Shown piece by piece: positions 44,046-54,483 of a stretch of 64,000 nt of DNA. The stretch's first letter is position 1; each line of letters opens with the position of its first letter. The DNA comes from Cryobacterium sp. N22. GTDB taxonomy: Bacteria > Actinomycetota > Actinomycetes > Actinomycetales > Microbacteriaceae. The stretch spans positions 46,308 to 110,307 of the forward strand of contig NZ_PJJP01000028.1 of NCBI RefSeq assembly GCF_002929555.1, in the 5' to 3' direction. The position numbers and the translations under genes are program-made. The notes beneath the pieces were generated by a model, which made no database searches, was not told the origin of the DNA, and saw nothing but the letters and a program-made list of their open reading frames with translations.

Positions 44046-44945
44046 ATGGGAGCGCAACTTCGGGTCTACCGGCAGAAGATCAAGTCTGCCCAGACGACCA
44101 AGAAGATCACTCGGGCCATGGAGTTGATCTCCGCTTCGCGCATCCAGAAGGCGCAGGCGCGAGTCGCGGCTTCAACCCCGTATTCGCGTGCGATCACGCA
44201 GGCAGTGTCGGCGGTCGCCACGTACTCGAACGTTGAGCACGTGCTGACCACCGAACCCGAGGTCATCAACCGCGCCGCGGTCGTCATCTTCGCCTCTGAC
44301 CGTGGACTCGCGGGCGCGTTCAGCTCTCAGGTCCTGCGTGAGTCTGAGCAGCTCAGCGAGCTGCTGCGCAACCAGGGCAAGGACGTCGTCTACTACCTCG
44401 TCGGCCGCAAGGCACTGGCGTACTTCAGCTTCCGCCGCCGCGTGTCCGAGCAGTCCTGGACCGGCGGCACCGACCGTCCCGAGTTCGACACCGCCCAGGA
44501 AATCGGCGACGCGCTCCTGTCGGCCTTCCTGCGTGAAGCCGATGACGGTGGCGTCGACGAGATCCACATCGTCTACAACCGTTTCGTGAGCATGGTCACC
44601 CAGGTTCCCCAGGTCGTGCGCCTGCTGCCCCTGGAGGTCGTCGAGGGTGAAGCCAGCGACGTGCCCTCCACGCTGCCGCTCTACGAATTCGAACCCGACC
44701 CCGAGACCGTGCTCGACGCCCTGCTGCCGGTCTACATCGAAAGCCGCATCTTCAACGCCATGTTGCAGTCCGCGGCCTCGGAGCACGCCAGCCGCCAGAA
44801 GGCGATGAAGTCCGCCAGCGACAACGCTGACAAGCTCATCAAGGACTTCACCCGGCTGTCGAACAATGCGCGCCAGACCGAGATCACGCAGCAGATTTCC
44901 GAGATCGTGGGTGGAGCCGACGCGCTCTCATCCGCCAAGAACTAA
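44046..44945 (+). CDS. atpG: ATP synthase subunit gamma
   Basis: 299 aa. It is the central rotating shaft. The N-terminal [21 protein letters not shown] and the C-terminal helix ([18 protein letters not shown]) are hallmarks, and the sequence is otherwise normal in length. An AGGAG sits 5 nt before the ATG. It is separated from atpD by 18 nt. Confidence 0.95.
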   Translation: MGAQLRVYRQKIKSAQTTKKITRAMELISASRIQKAQARVAASTPYSRAITQAVSAVATYSNVEHVLTTEPEVINRAAVVIFASDRGLAGAFSSQVLRESEQLSELLRNQGKDVVYYLVGRKALAYFSFRRRVSEQSWTGGTDRPEFDTAQEIGDALLSAFLREADDGGVDEIHIVYNRFVSMVTQVPQVVRLLPLEVVEGEASDVPSTLPLYEFEPDPETVLDALLPVYIESRIFNAMLQSAASEHASRQKAMKSASDNADKLIKDFTRLSNNARQTEITQQISEIVGGADALSSAKN

Positions 44946-46427
<1,482 letters not shown>

Positions 46428-46429
46428 GC

Positions 46430-46696
46430 ATGGCTTCGGCTTCGCTCACCGTGACTCTCGTCTCGGCGGACCAGCAGGTCTGGTCCGGCGAGGCGTCCAT
46501 GGTTGTCGCGCGCACGGTGGAAGGCGAGATCGGTATTCTCGTCGGCCACGAGCCGTTGCTGGCCATCCTGTCCAGCGGTGAGGTGCGCATCACGCTGCTG
46601 GACGGCACCAAGGTCGTCGCTGAGGCTGACGACGGGTTCCTCTCGGTGGACAACGACATCATTTCCGTTGTCGCCCGTCGCGCAGCACTCGTTTAG
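46430..46696 (+). CDS. atpC: ATP synthase subunit epsilon, short form
   Basis: 88 aa from the ATG at 46430. It contains only the N-terminal beta-sandwich (VTLVSADQQVWSGEASMVV, then EGEIGILVGHEPLLA) that binds gamma and the c-ring. It ends right after the sandwich (ISVVARRAALV). The C-terminal two-helix domain, which can inhibit ATP hydrolysis in other bacteria (family length about 120-140 aa), is absent. No frameshifted continuation is visible before the next gene at 46720, so the short form appears real. This would remove epsilon-mediated inhibition. Confidence 0.9.
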   Translation: MASASLTVTLVSADQQVWSGEASMVVARTVEGEIGILVGHEPLLAILSSGEVRITLLDGTKVVAEADDGFLSVDNDIISVVARRAALV

Positions 46697-46719
46697 GCGC
46701 CGCTTCATTTAGGACACTC

Positions 46720-47490
46720 GTGTTTGTATTGTTACCGCCGTCGGAGACGAAACGCTCCGGCGGCGTTTTCATGCCCTTGGCGCTGGATTCCCTGGCCTTT
46801 CCGGCGCTGACCGGGCGCCGCAGCGTGCTGGCCGGCGCCCTTGCCGCGCTGGCGGCCGACCAGGATGCCACCGTGCGTGCCCTCAAGCTCGGTCGCACCC
46901 AGCTCGCCGAGATCGACCGCAACGCGGCCCTGCTGTCCTCCCCGACGACGCCGGTCATCGACAGGTACACCGGGGTGCTCTACGACGCGCTGGCCGCCGA
47001 CACCCTGTCGCCGGCGGCCCGCGCCTTCGCCGGCCGGCACCTGCTGGTGCACTCCGCTCTGCTTGGACCCGTCGGTGGGCTCGACCTCGTGCCCGCTTAC
47101 AGGCTCTCGCACGACTCCCGGCTGCCGGGGCTGCCGCTCAAGAAGCACTGGGCCGCCGACGTGTCCGCGGCGCTCGAGGCCTCCGCGAACGATGGTTCGG
47201 GCACTCTGCTGCTCGACCTGCGTTCGGAGGGGTACGTGTCGCTCGGGCCGGCGGCGGGGCATCCGCGACGGTTCTTCCTGCGGGTCGTGACCGATGGCGC
47301 CGATGGCCGCACCCGCGCGCTCAACCACTTCAACAAGAAGGCCAAGGGCGAATTCACCAGGGCCCTGCTGCAGAACGGTCAGGCCTTCGACACCGTCGAG
47401 GCGCTGCTCGCCTGGGCTCCGACGGCGGGACTCGCCCTGCGCCCCGGCGCCCCGGGCGAACTCGAACTCGTCGTCGCCGGTCACCTCTAG
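46720..47490 (+). CDS. yaaA: Peroxide stress protein YaaA (DUF328 family)
   Basis: 256 aa from a GTG start. The family opens with a LLPPSETK-type motif, as here (MFVLLPPSETKRSGG), and continues with the conserved RYTGVLYDAL and a C-terminal NHFNKKAKGEFTRALL, part of a DNA-binding-like fold. E. coli YaaA reduces iron levels and protects DNA under peroxide stress. Length is normal. It lies 23 bp after atpC with no clear terminator and may be read through from the atp operon. Confidence 0.9.
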   Translation: MFVLLPPSETKRSGGVFMPLALDSLAFPALTGRRSVLAGALAALAADQDATVRALKLGRTQLAEIDRNAALLSSPTTPVIDRYTGVLYDALAADTLSPAARAFAGRHLLVHSALLGPVGGLDLVPAYRLSHDSRLPGLPLKKHWAADVSAALEASANDGSGTLLLDLRSEGYVSLGPAAGHPRRFFLRVVTDGADGRTRALNHFNKKAKGEFTRALLQNGQAFDTVEALLAWAPTAGLALRPGAPGELELVVAGHL

Positions 47491-47499
47491 TATGAATTC

Positions 47500-48492
47500 G
47501 TGCAGAGACAACGAGTAAACGTCACCGTCACCGGCGCCGGGGGCAACATCGGCTACGCGCTGATGTTCCGCATCGCGTCGGGCCAATTGCTCGGGCCCAA
47601 CGTTCCCGTCGCGCTTCGGCTGTTGGAGATCCCGAGCGGTCTCCGGGCGGCGGAGGGCAGCGCCTTCGAACTTCAGGACAGCGCCTTCCCGCTGCTGCGC
47701 GACGTGCTCGTGACGGATGATCCGGTGCGGGCCTTCGACGGCGCCAACGTGGCCATCCTGGTGGGCTCGCGGCCCCGCGGACCCGGCCAGCAGCGCGCGG
47801 ACCTGCTCGAGGGCAACGCCCGCATCTTCGGCCCGCAGGGCGCCGCCATCAACGCGGGCGCCGCCGACGACATCAGGGTGGTCGTGGTGGGCAACCCGGC
47901 CAACACCAACGCCCTGGTCACGGCCAGCCACGCGCCGGATGTGCCCGCCGACCGTTTCACCGCCCTCACCAGGCTCGACCACAACCGCGCGGTCGCCCAG
48001 CTCGCCGCACACCTGTCGGTCCCGGTCACCTCGGTGAGCGGAGTCGCGATCTGGGGCAACCACTCGGCCCTGCAATACCCCGATGTCTCCCACGCCACCG
48101 TCGACGGCCGCCCCGTGCGGGAACTCGTCGACGAGGACTGGCTGGTGAACGAGTTCATTCCGCGGGTGGCCAACCGCGGCGCCGAGATCATCGCCGTGCG
48201 CGGGGCCTCGTCGATGGGGTCGGCCGCCAGCGCCACCGTCGACCATGTCTACGACTGGGCGAACGGCACCGGCCACGACTGGACCAGCGCCGGAGTGGTC
48301 TCCGACGGGTCCTACGGTGTGCCGGCCGGCCTGGTGTCGTCCTACCCCGTGCGATCCCTGGGCGGCCGCTGGTCGATTGAGCCCGGGCTGGTTGTTGACG
48401 ACTTCTCCCGCGCCCGTATCGACGCGTCGGTGGCCGAACTGGTCGCGGAGCGTGCGGCCGTCAGCGCGCTGGGGCTGCTCGGGCCGCGCTGA
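47500..48492 (+). CDS. mdh: Malate dehydrogenase
   Basis: 330 aa from a GTG start. Interconverts malate and oxaloacetate with NAD in the TCA cycle. The Rossmann motif is [14 protein letters not shown]; the substrate-binding loop [11 protein letters not shown] carries the catalytic Arg pair, and the active-site His is in [11 protein letters not shown]. Length and motifs match the cytosolic (type-2) malate dehydrogenases of actinobacteria. It begins 9 nt after yaaA and is convergent with the tag gene, whose stop lies 8 bp away. Confidence 0.95.
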   Translation: MQRQRVNVTVTGAGGNIGYALMFRIASGQLLGPNVPVALRLLEIPSGLRAAEGSAFELQDSAFPLLRDVLVTDDPVRAFDGANVAILVGSRPRGPGQQRADLLEGNARIFGPQGAAINAGAADDIRVVVVGNPANTNALVTASHAPDVPADRFTALTRLDHNRAVAQLAAHLSVPVTSVSGVAIWGNHSALQYPDVSHATVDGRPVRELVDEDWLVNEFIPRVANRGAEIIAVRGASSMGSAASATVDHVYDWANGTGHDWTSAGVVSDGSYGVPAGLVSSYPVRSLGGRWSIEPGLVVDDFSRARIDASVAELVAERAAVSALGLLGPR

Positions 48493-48500
48493 CCTTCGTT

Positions 48501-49100
48501 TCAGGCCGGCGCCCGGTGGCAGCCGAGAACGTGGTCGTTCACCAGGCCGCTGGACTGCATCAGCGCGTACATGGTGGTCGGGCCCACGAACCTGTAGCCG
48601 CGGGCTCTGAGCGCCGCGCTGAGCGCGGTGGACTCCGGCGTGATCGCCGGTACCTCGGCCAGCTCGCTCAGCGGCGCGGGCCGCGGTGCGGGTGCGAAGC
48701 TCCAGATCAGCTCGGTCAGGCTCTCGCCCAGGGCCAGGGTGGTTCGGGCGTTGTCGATGGTGGCGGTGATCTTGCCCCGGTGCCGGATGATGCGCTCATC
48801 AGTGAGCAGCCGTTCCACGTCCGCTTCGGTGAACGCGGCAACCGCGTCGATGTCGAAACCGGCGAATGCGGCCCGGAACGCCGGCCGGCGCCGCAGGATC
48901 GTGATCCAGGACAGCCCGGCCTGGAATCCCTCCAGGCAGAGCTTCTCGAACAGGCGCTGCTCGTTCCGTAGCGGCCGGCCCCACTCCTCATCGTGGTAGC
49001 GCCGGTATTCGGCGTCGTTCGCGGCCCAAGCGCACCGGGCGACTCCGTCGTCGCCGACGACGACGGAGGGTCGCGGAATTGTGACCGTTTCGGTTGTCAT
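48501..49100 (-). CDS. tag: DNA-3-methyladenine glycosylase I
   Basis: 199 aa from the ATG at 49100. It removes 3-methyladenine from DNA. The zinc ligands of Tag are present: a Cys near the N-terminus (ARCAW), His in RRYHDEEWGRP, and the C-terminal NDHVLGCHR with His and Cys. The helix-hairpin-helix glycosylase core (LCLEGFQAGLSWITILRRR) is intact. It overlaps the upstream ogt stop by 4 nt (ATGA), so both are co-translated as an alkylation-repair operon on the minus strand. Confidence 0.95.
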   Translation of the reverse strand: MTTETVTIPRPSVVVGDDGVARCAWAANDAEYRRYHDEEWGRPLRNEQRLFEKLCLEGFQAGLSWITILRRRPAFRAAFAGFDIDAVAAFTEADVERLLTDERIIRHRGKITATIDNARTTLALGESLTELIWSFAPAPRPAPLSELAEVPAITPESTALSAALRARGYRFVGPTTMYALMQSSGLVNDHVLGCHRAPA

Positions 49101-49606
49101 CCGACGTACTCGATGCCCTCGTGCCGCAGCAGCCACTGCTTGGTGGGGATGCCCTCACCGGCGCTGAAACCGGTGATACGCCCGTTGGAGGCGAGCACCC
49201 GGTGGCAGCCCACCAGGATCGGTGCCGGGTTCGCGCCCACGGCACCGCCGATGGCCCGTCCCGCACCGCTCTTGCCGATCGAGCGGCCCAGCTCACCATA
49301 GGAGAGGTGATCGCCGAAGGGGATCGCGGCCAGTCCCCGCCAGACGCTCTGCTGGAACTCGGTGCCGCGGTTCAGCCGCACCGGCACATCGAAGGTGACC
49401 CTCGAGCCGGCGAAGTACTCGGCGAGTTCAGCCGCGGCGCGTCGGAGCAGGGTGTTCGGAGCCTCCGGCAGGCCCTCCAGGGGAAGGTGGCCGTCCCTGA
49501 CAATGGCCAGGGACCAGACCTCGTCGTCGTCGCCCGTGAGCTCGAGGTCGCCGAGGGGGCTCGGCACGCGGATCAGGTTCGGGGGAGTGGGGGCTTGGCT
49601 GCTCAT
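49097..49606 (-). CDS. ogt: O6-methylguanine-DNA methyltransferase (Ogt type)
   Basis: 169 aa from the ATG at 49606. It repairs O6-alkylguanine by taking the alkyl group on its cysteine, once per molecule. The C-terminal domain is complete (TEFQQSVWRGLAAIPFG, then GRAIGGAVGANP) and the active site reads GCHRV. Nearly all relatives have PCHRV, so Gly replaces the conserved Pro while the Cys-His-Arg triad remains. Length matches single-domain enzymes. First gene of the ogt-tag pair. Confidence 0.93.
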   Translation of the reverse strand: MSSQAPTPPNLIRVPSPLGDLELTGDDDEVWSLAIVRDGHLPLEGLPEAPNTLLRRAAAELAEYFAGSRVTFDVPVRLNRGTEFQQSVWRGLAAIPFGDHLSYGELGRSIGKSGAGRAIGGAVGANPAPILVGCHRVLASNGRITGFSAGEGIPTKQWLLRHEGIEYVG

Positions 49607-49738
49607 AGTGTGACTGTAGTCGGCGGTCCCGGACGGTTCCGGCGGATTTCGGACAGGGGATTGTGCGGCCGGTCCGTGGCCTGTGGAGGAGCGGCCGCAG
49701 GTGGTCAATTCATCGCCGCACAGGAATAGTCTGTAGCA

Positions 49739-50701
49739 ATGGCTCAGATCGACTATCGCACTCTCGGCAACTCCGGCCTCGTCGTCTCGACGATCGGGCT
49801 GGGCTGCAACAACTTCGGCCGGAACGGCACCAGCACCGAGACCCAGGCGGGCACCTCCCTGGTGATCGACGCGGCCATCGACACCGGCGTGACCCTGTTC
49901 GACACCGCCGACATCTACGGTGCGGAACGTGGACTCAGCGAAACCCTGATGGGCAACGCCCTGCGCGGCAAGCGCGACCAGATCGTGCTCGCCACCAAGT
50001 TCGGCATGGACATGGCCGGCGCGAACGGCCCCGATTGGGACGCCCGAGGCTCCCGCCGCTACATCCGTCTGGCCGTCGAAGCGTCGCTCACCCGGCTGCA
50101 GACCGACTGGATCGACCTGTATCAGCTGCACCGACCGGACGCCAACACTCCCATCGAGGAGACCCTCGAGACCCTGGACGACCTCATCCGTGAGGGCAAG
50201 ATCCGTTACATCGGCCACTCCAACCTGGCCGGCTGGCAGATCGTCGAAGCCGAATTCACCGCCAGGATCAACCATCACCCGGCCTTCATCTCGGCGCAGA
50301 ACGAATACAGCCTGCTCGTGCGCGACGCCGAAGAAGAGGTCCTGCCCGCCGTGAACGCCTACGGCCTGGGCTTCCTGCCGTTCTTCCCGCTTTACAACGG
50401 CCTGTTCACCGGCAAGTTCAGCCGTGAGGGCGGCCCGGCCGACAGCCGGATCATGACCATCCGCCGGCACCTGCTCGACGACGCCCCCTGGGACACGATC
50501 GAGCGTTACCAGCAGTTCTGCGATGACCGCGGCGTGAGCATGCTCGCCGCCACCCTGGCCTGGCTCCTGGCCCAACCCGGCCTGACCAGCGTCATCGCCG
50601 GCGCCACCAAGCCGGAGCAGATCGTGCAGAACGCCGAGGCCGCCACCACCTGGCGGCCCACCGCTGACGACGTCGCCTACATCTCCGCGCTCTTCGCCTG
50701 A
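49739..50701 (+). CDS. Aldo/keto reductase
   Basis: 320 aa. NADPH-dependent TIM-barrel reductase. The catalytic tetrad fragments are visible: DTADIYGAERGLSE (Asp and Tyr), KFGMD (Lys), and YQLHRPDA (His). The C-terminus has the cofactor loop SVIAGATKPEQIVQNAEA. The protein is of the general aldo/keto reductase type whose substrates are xenobiotic or sugar carbonyls. The stop overlaps the start of the following ABC gene by one base, so an operon with the exporter is likely. Confidence 0.92.
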   Translation: MAQIDYRTLGNSGLVVSTIGLGCNNFGRNGTSTETQAGTSLVIDAAIDTGVTLFDTADIYGAERGLSETLMGNALRGKRDQIVLATKFGMDMAGANGPDWDARGSRRYIRLAVEASLTRLQTDWIDLYQLHRPDANTPIEETLETLDDLIREGKIRYIGHSNLAGWQIVEAEFTARINHHPAFISAQNEYSLLVRDAEEEVLPAVNAYGLGFLPFFPLYNGLFTGKFSREGGPADSRIMTIRRHLLDDAPWDTIERYQQFCDDRGVSMLAATLAWLLAQPGLTSVIAGATKPEQIVQNAEAATTWRPTADDVAYISALFA

Positions 50702-52434
50702 TGCTCTGGACGCTGCTCGTTCGCTACCTCCGGCCGCACTGGCGGCTGCTGGTGGCCGTCGTCGTCTTCCAGCTGGCGCAGTCGATCGCGTCGCTCTACT
50801 TGCCGTCGCTGAACGCCGACATCATCGACGAGGGCGTGGCCACCGGTGACACCGGCTACATCCTCCGGGTCGGCGGGATGATGCTGATGATCACCCTCGG
50901 CCAGATCGTCTGCGCCATCATCGCCGTCTACTTCGGCGCCAAGGCCGCCATGGCGCTCGGCCGGGACCTGCGCGGGGCCGTCTTCACCAGGGTGGGCGAA
51001 TTCTCCGAGCAGGAGGTCAGCCGGTTCGGCGCCCCCTCGCTGATCACCCGCTCCACCAACGACGTGCAACAGGTGCAGATGCTGGTGCTCACCACCTGCA
51101 CCCTGCTGGTCTCAGCGCCCATCCTCTGCGTCGGCGGGGTGATCATGGCCATGCGCCAGGACCTCGAACTGTCCTGGCTGATCGCCGTCAGCGTTCCCGT
51201 GCTGCTCGTGGCCGTGGGCCTGATCATCGTGCGGATGGTGCCGCTGTTCCGCGTGATGCAGGTGCGCATCGACACCGTCAACCGGGTTCTGCGCGAACAG
51301 CTCACCGGCATCCGCGTGATTCGCGCGTTCGTGCGGGAAGACGTGGAGACCCGCCGCTTCGGGCAGGCCAACACCGACGTCACTCACACCGCCCTGCAGG
51401 CCGGCCGGCTGATGGCGCTCATGTTCCCCGTGGTGATGCTGGTGCTCAACGTCTCCAGCGTCGCCGTGATCTGGTTCGGCGCGTTCCGCATCGAAGACGG
51501 CTCGATGCAGGTGGGCACCCTGATCGCCTTCCTCAGCTACCTGATGCAGATCCTGATGGCCGTGATGATGGCCACCTTCATGGCCGTGATGATCCCGCGC
51601 GCCACGGTGTCGGCCGACCGTATCGGCGAGGTGCTCGACACCGCGTCCAGCGTGCGTCCGCCGGAGAACCCCGTGAACCAGACGCACGGGCACGGCGAGC
51701 TGGAGCTTCGGGGCGTGAGTTTCGCCTACCCCGGCGCCGACCAGCCCGTGCTCAGCGACATCAGCTTCGTGGCCAGGCCCGGCTTCACCACCGCCATCAT
51801 CGGCAGCACCGGTTCGGGCAAGACCACCCTGGTCAACCTGCTGCCGCGCCTGTTCGACGCCACCAGCGGCACCGTGCTGTTCGGCGGTGTTGACGTGCGC
51901 GAGCTGAACCCCGACCTGCTCTGGGGCCACATCGGCCTGGTTCCGCAGAAGCCGTACCTGTTCTCCGGCACCGTGCGCAGCAACCTGCTCTACGGCAAAC
52001 CGGATGCCACCGAGGCCGAGATCTGGCAGGCGCTGGACACCGCGCAGGCCCGCGACTTCGTCGAACGGCTCGACGGCGGCCTCGACGCGGCCATCGCCCA
52101 GGGCGGCACGAACGTCTCCGGCGGGCAGCGGCAACGCCTCGCGATCGCCCGGGCGCTGGTGAAACGCCCGGAACTGTACATCTTCGACGACTCGTTCTCG
52201 GCGCTCGACCTCGCCACGGATGCCCGGCTGCGCGCGGCCCTGGCCGCGGACGTCGCCGACGCCACCATGATCATCGTGGCCCAGCGGGTGTCCACGATCC
52301 TCGACGCCGACCAGATCCTGGTCGTCGAAGACGGCCGGATCGTGGCGAGCGGCACCCACGAACAGCTGCTGGCGACCTCGTCGACCTACCAGGAAATCGC
52401 GGCATCCCAGCTGGCAGCGGAGGCCACCTCATGA
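50701..52434 (+). CDS. ABC exporter half-transporter, first subunit
   Basis: 577 aa: six-helix membrane domain (residues about 15-300), then an ATPase domain with Walker A GSTGSGKTTLV, signature NVSGGQRQRLA and Walker B-type YIFDDSFSALD. The last position before the D-loop is Asp, where a catalytic Glu is usual. This makes one site of a heterodimer degenerate, typical of BmrC/D- or TmrA/B-type exporters of lipids or drugs. The second half-transporter starts 4 nt before its stop, so they are made together. The substrate is not known. Confidence 0.93.
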   Translation: MLWTLLVRYLRPHWRLLVAVVVFQLAQSIASLYLPSLNADIIDEGVATGDTGYILRVGGMMLMITLGQIVCAIIAVYFGAKAAMALGRDLRGAVFTRVGEFSEQEVSRFGAPSLITRSTNDVQQVQMLVLTTCTLLVSAPILCVGGVIMAMRQDLELSWLIAVSVPVLLVAVGLIIVRMVPLFRVMQVRIDTVNRVLREQLTGIRVIRAFVREDVETRRFGQANTDVTHTALQAGRLMALMFPVVMLVLNVSSVAVIWFGAFRIEDGSMQVGTLIAFLSYLMQILMAVMMATFMAVMIPRATVSADRIGEVLDTASSVRPPENPVNQTHGHGELELRGVSFAYPGADQPVLSDISFVARPGFTTAIIGSTGSGKTTLVNLLPRLFDATSGTVLFGGVDVRELNPDLLWGHIGLVPQKPYLFSGTVRSNLLYGKPDATEAEIWQALDTAQARDFVERLDGGLDAAIAQGGTNVSGGQRQRLAIARALVKRPELYIFDDSFSALDLATDARLRAALAADVADATMIIVAQRVSTILDADQILVVEDGRIVASGTHEQLLATSSTYQEIAASQLAAEATS

Positions 52435-54401
52435 GCGACACCGAAACCGCCGACGACAAGGTGCCGGCACGCCCACCGCGCGGCGGCGGACCGTTCGGCG
52501 GCATGAACATGCCGGCCGAGAAGGCGATGAACTTCGGGGCGAGCGCCAAACGCCTGATCGGCACGCTCCGCCCGGAGCGGGTGTGGCTGGCGCTGGTGTT
52601 CGTGCTCGCGGTGATCAGCGTCACGTTCTCGGTGATCGGCCCGCGCCTGCTCGGCGAGGGCACCAACCTGATCTTCTCCGGCGTCGTGAGCAAGACCTTG
52701 CCGGCGGGGGCCACTCAGGCCGAGGTGATCGCGGGGCTGCGGGCATCCGGCGACACCGCGCAGGCCGATATGCTCAGCGCGATGACCCTCACCCCGGGCC
52801 TGGGCATCGACTTCGCGGCCCTGTCCGCGGTGTTGTTCTGGGTGTTGGCGCTCTACATCCTCGCCTCGGTGTTCAGCTGGCTGCAGGCGCTGGTGCTCAA
52901 CGCCGTCGTGCAACGCACCGTGTTCCGGCTGCGTGAGGAGATCGAGGCGAAGATCAACCGGCTGCCGCTGGGCTACTTCGACACCGTCAAGCGCGGCGAA
53001 CTGCTCAGCCGGGTGACCAACGACGTCGACAACATCTCGCAGAGCCTGCAGCAGTCGCTCAGTCAGGTGGTCACGTCGCTGCTCACCGTCATCGGCGTGA
53101 TCGTGATGATGCTGCTGCTCTCGCCGCTGCTCGCCGTGATCGCGCTGGTCACGGTGCCGCTGACCCTGGTCACCACCGTGCTGATCGCCAAGCGGTCGCA
53201 GAGGCTCTTCGTGGCCCAGTGGGCGCACACCGGGGAGCTCAACGGCCAGATCGAGGAGACCTTCTCCGGGCACGCCCTGGTCAAGGTCTTCGGCCGGCAG
53301 AAGGAGGTGGAGCAGCGCTTCGCCGCGAAGAACGACGAACTCTACGAGGCCAGCTTCGGCGCCCAGTTCGTCAGCGGCATGATCATGCCCGCCATGACCT
53401 TCATCGGCAACCTGGTCTACGTGGCCATCGCCGTCGTCGGCGGCCTGCAGGTGGCGTCTGGGGCCATGCAGCTCGGTGACGTGCAGGCGTTCATCCAGTA
53501 CTCCAGGCAGTTCACCCAGCCGCTGGCGCAACTGGGCTCGATGGCCAACCTGCTGCAGTCCGGTGTCGCCAGCGCCGAGCGGGTCTTCGAGCTGCTGGAT
53601 GCCGACGAGCAGACCCCGGACGCCGACCCGGCCGAGACGCCCGCCGCGACGTCGGCGCAGGCGCACGGGCGACTGGTGTTCGAGGACGTGTCGTTCAGCT
53701 ACAGCGCCGACAAGCCGCTCATCCAGGGCCTGAACCTGGTGGCCGAACCCGGCCAGACCGTCGCGATCGTGGGCCCGACCGGGGCCGGCAAGACCACCCT
53801 GGTGAACCTGATGATGCGCTTCTACGAGCTTGACGGGGGCCGGATCACCCTGGACGGTGTCGACATCGCCCGGATGACGCGCAACGACCTGCGCGGCCGG
53901 ATGGGCATGGTGCTGCAGGACACCTGGCTGTTCGGCGGCAGCATCCGCGACAACATCGCCTACGGCCGGCCGGACGCCACCGAGGAGCAGATCCTCGAGG
54001 CCGCGACGGCCACCTACGTGGACAGGTTCGTGCACTCGCTGCCGGACGGCTACGACACCGTGCTCGACGACGAGGGCGGCAACGTCAGCGCGGGGGAGAA
54101 GCAGCTGCTCACCATCGCGCGGGCGTTCCTCGCCCGGCCCAGCGTGCTGATCCTCGACGAGGCCACCAGCTCCGTCGACACCCGCACCGAGGTGCTCGTG
54201 CAGCACGCGATGAAGGCGCTCCGCGCCGATCGCACCAGCTTCGTGATCGCGCACCGCCTGTCGACCATCCGCGACGCCGACCTGATCCTGGTGATGGAGG
54301 CCGGCCAGATCGTGGAGCAGGGCAGCCACGAAGAGCTCCTGTTGGCCGACGGCGCCTACCGGGCCCTCTACGATTCCCAATTCGCAGCCGCCATCGAGTA
54401 G
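52431..54401 (+). CDS. ABC exporter half-transporter, second subunit
   Basis: 656 aa. A 40-residue polar N-terminus (RPPRGGGPFGGMNMP) precedes six membrane helices and the ATPase: Walker A GPTGAGKTTLV, signature NVSAGEKQLL and Walker B LILDEATSSVD with the catalytic Glu present. The weak signature (SAGEK in place of SGGQ) pairs with the degenerate Walker B of the first subunit, so the canonical site consists of this subunit's Walker motifs plus the partner's signature. Large extracellular loop between helices 1 and 2 is typical of such heterodimers. Ends 9 bp before the hairpin at 54410. Confidence 0.93.
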   Translation: MSDTETADDKVPARPPRGGGPFGGMNMPAEKAMNFGASAKRLIGTLRPERVWLALVFVLAVISVTFSVIGPRLLGEGTNLIFSGVVSKTLPAGATQAEVIAGLRASGDTAQADMLSAMTLTPGLGIDFAALSAVLFWVLALYILASVFSWLQALVLNAVVQRTVFRLREEIEAKINRLPLGYFDTVKRGELLSRVTNDVDNISQSLQQSLSQVVTSLLTVIGVIVMMLLLSPLLAVIALVTVPLTLVTTVLIAKRSQRLFVAQWAHTGELNGQIEETFSGHALVKVFGRQKEVEQRFAAKNDELYEASFGAQFVSGMIMPAMTFIGNLVYVAIAVVGGLQVASGAMQLGDVQAFIQYSRQFTQPLAQLGSMANLLQSGVASAERVFELLDADEQTPDADPAETPAATSAQAHGRLVFEDVSFSYSADKPLIQGLNLVAEPGQTVAIVGPTGAGKTTLVNLMMRFYELDGGRITLDGVDIARMTRNDLRGRMGMVLQDTWLFGGSIRDNIAYGRPDATEEQILEAATATYVDRFVHSLPDGYDTVLDDEGGNVSAGEKQLLTIARAFLARPSVLILDEATSSVDTRTEVLVQHAMKALRADRTSFVIAHRLSTIRDADLILVMEAGQIVEQGSHEELLLADGAYRALYDSQFAAAIE

Positions 54402-54409
54402 CCCACCCC

Positions 54410-54470
54410 CGCGAACTGTGAGAAAAGCCCCAGAAACGTCGAGTTTCTGGGGCTTTTCTCACAGTTCGCG
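54410..54470. terminator. Perfect 28-bp-stem hairpin between convergent genes
   Basis: The arms (54410-54437 and 54443-54470) are perfectly complementary over 28 bp around a 5-nt loop GTCGA; they start CGCGAACTGTGAG and carry AAAAGCCCC/GGGGCTTTT inside, so either strand has a T-run. It lies between the ABC gene and the convergent acetate-transporter gene and can serve both as terminator. A second, decayed copy is at 37076-37140. Confidence 0.85.
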
Positions 54471-54483
54471 AGGGGCGCGAGGG

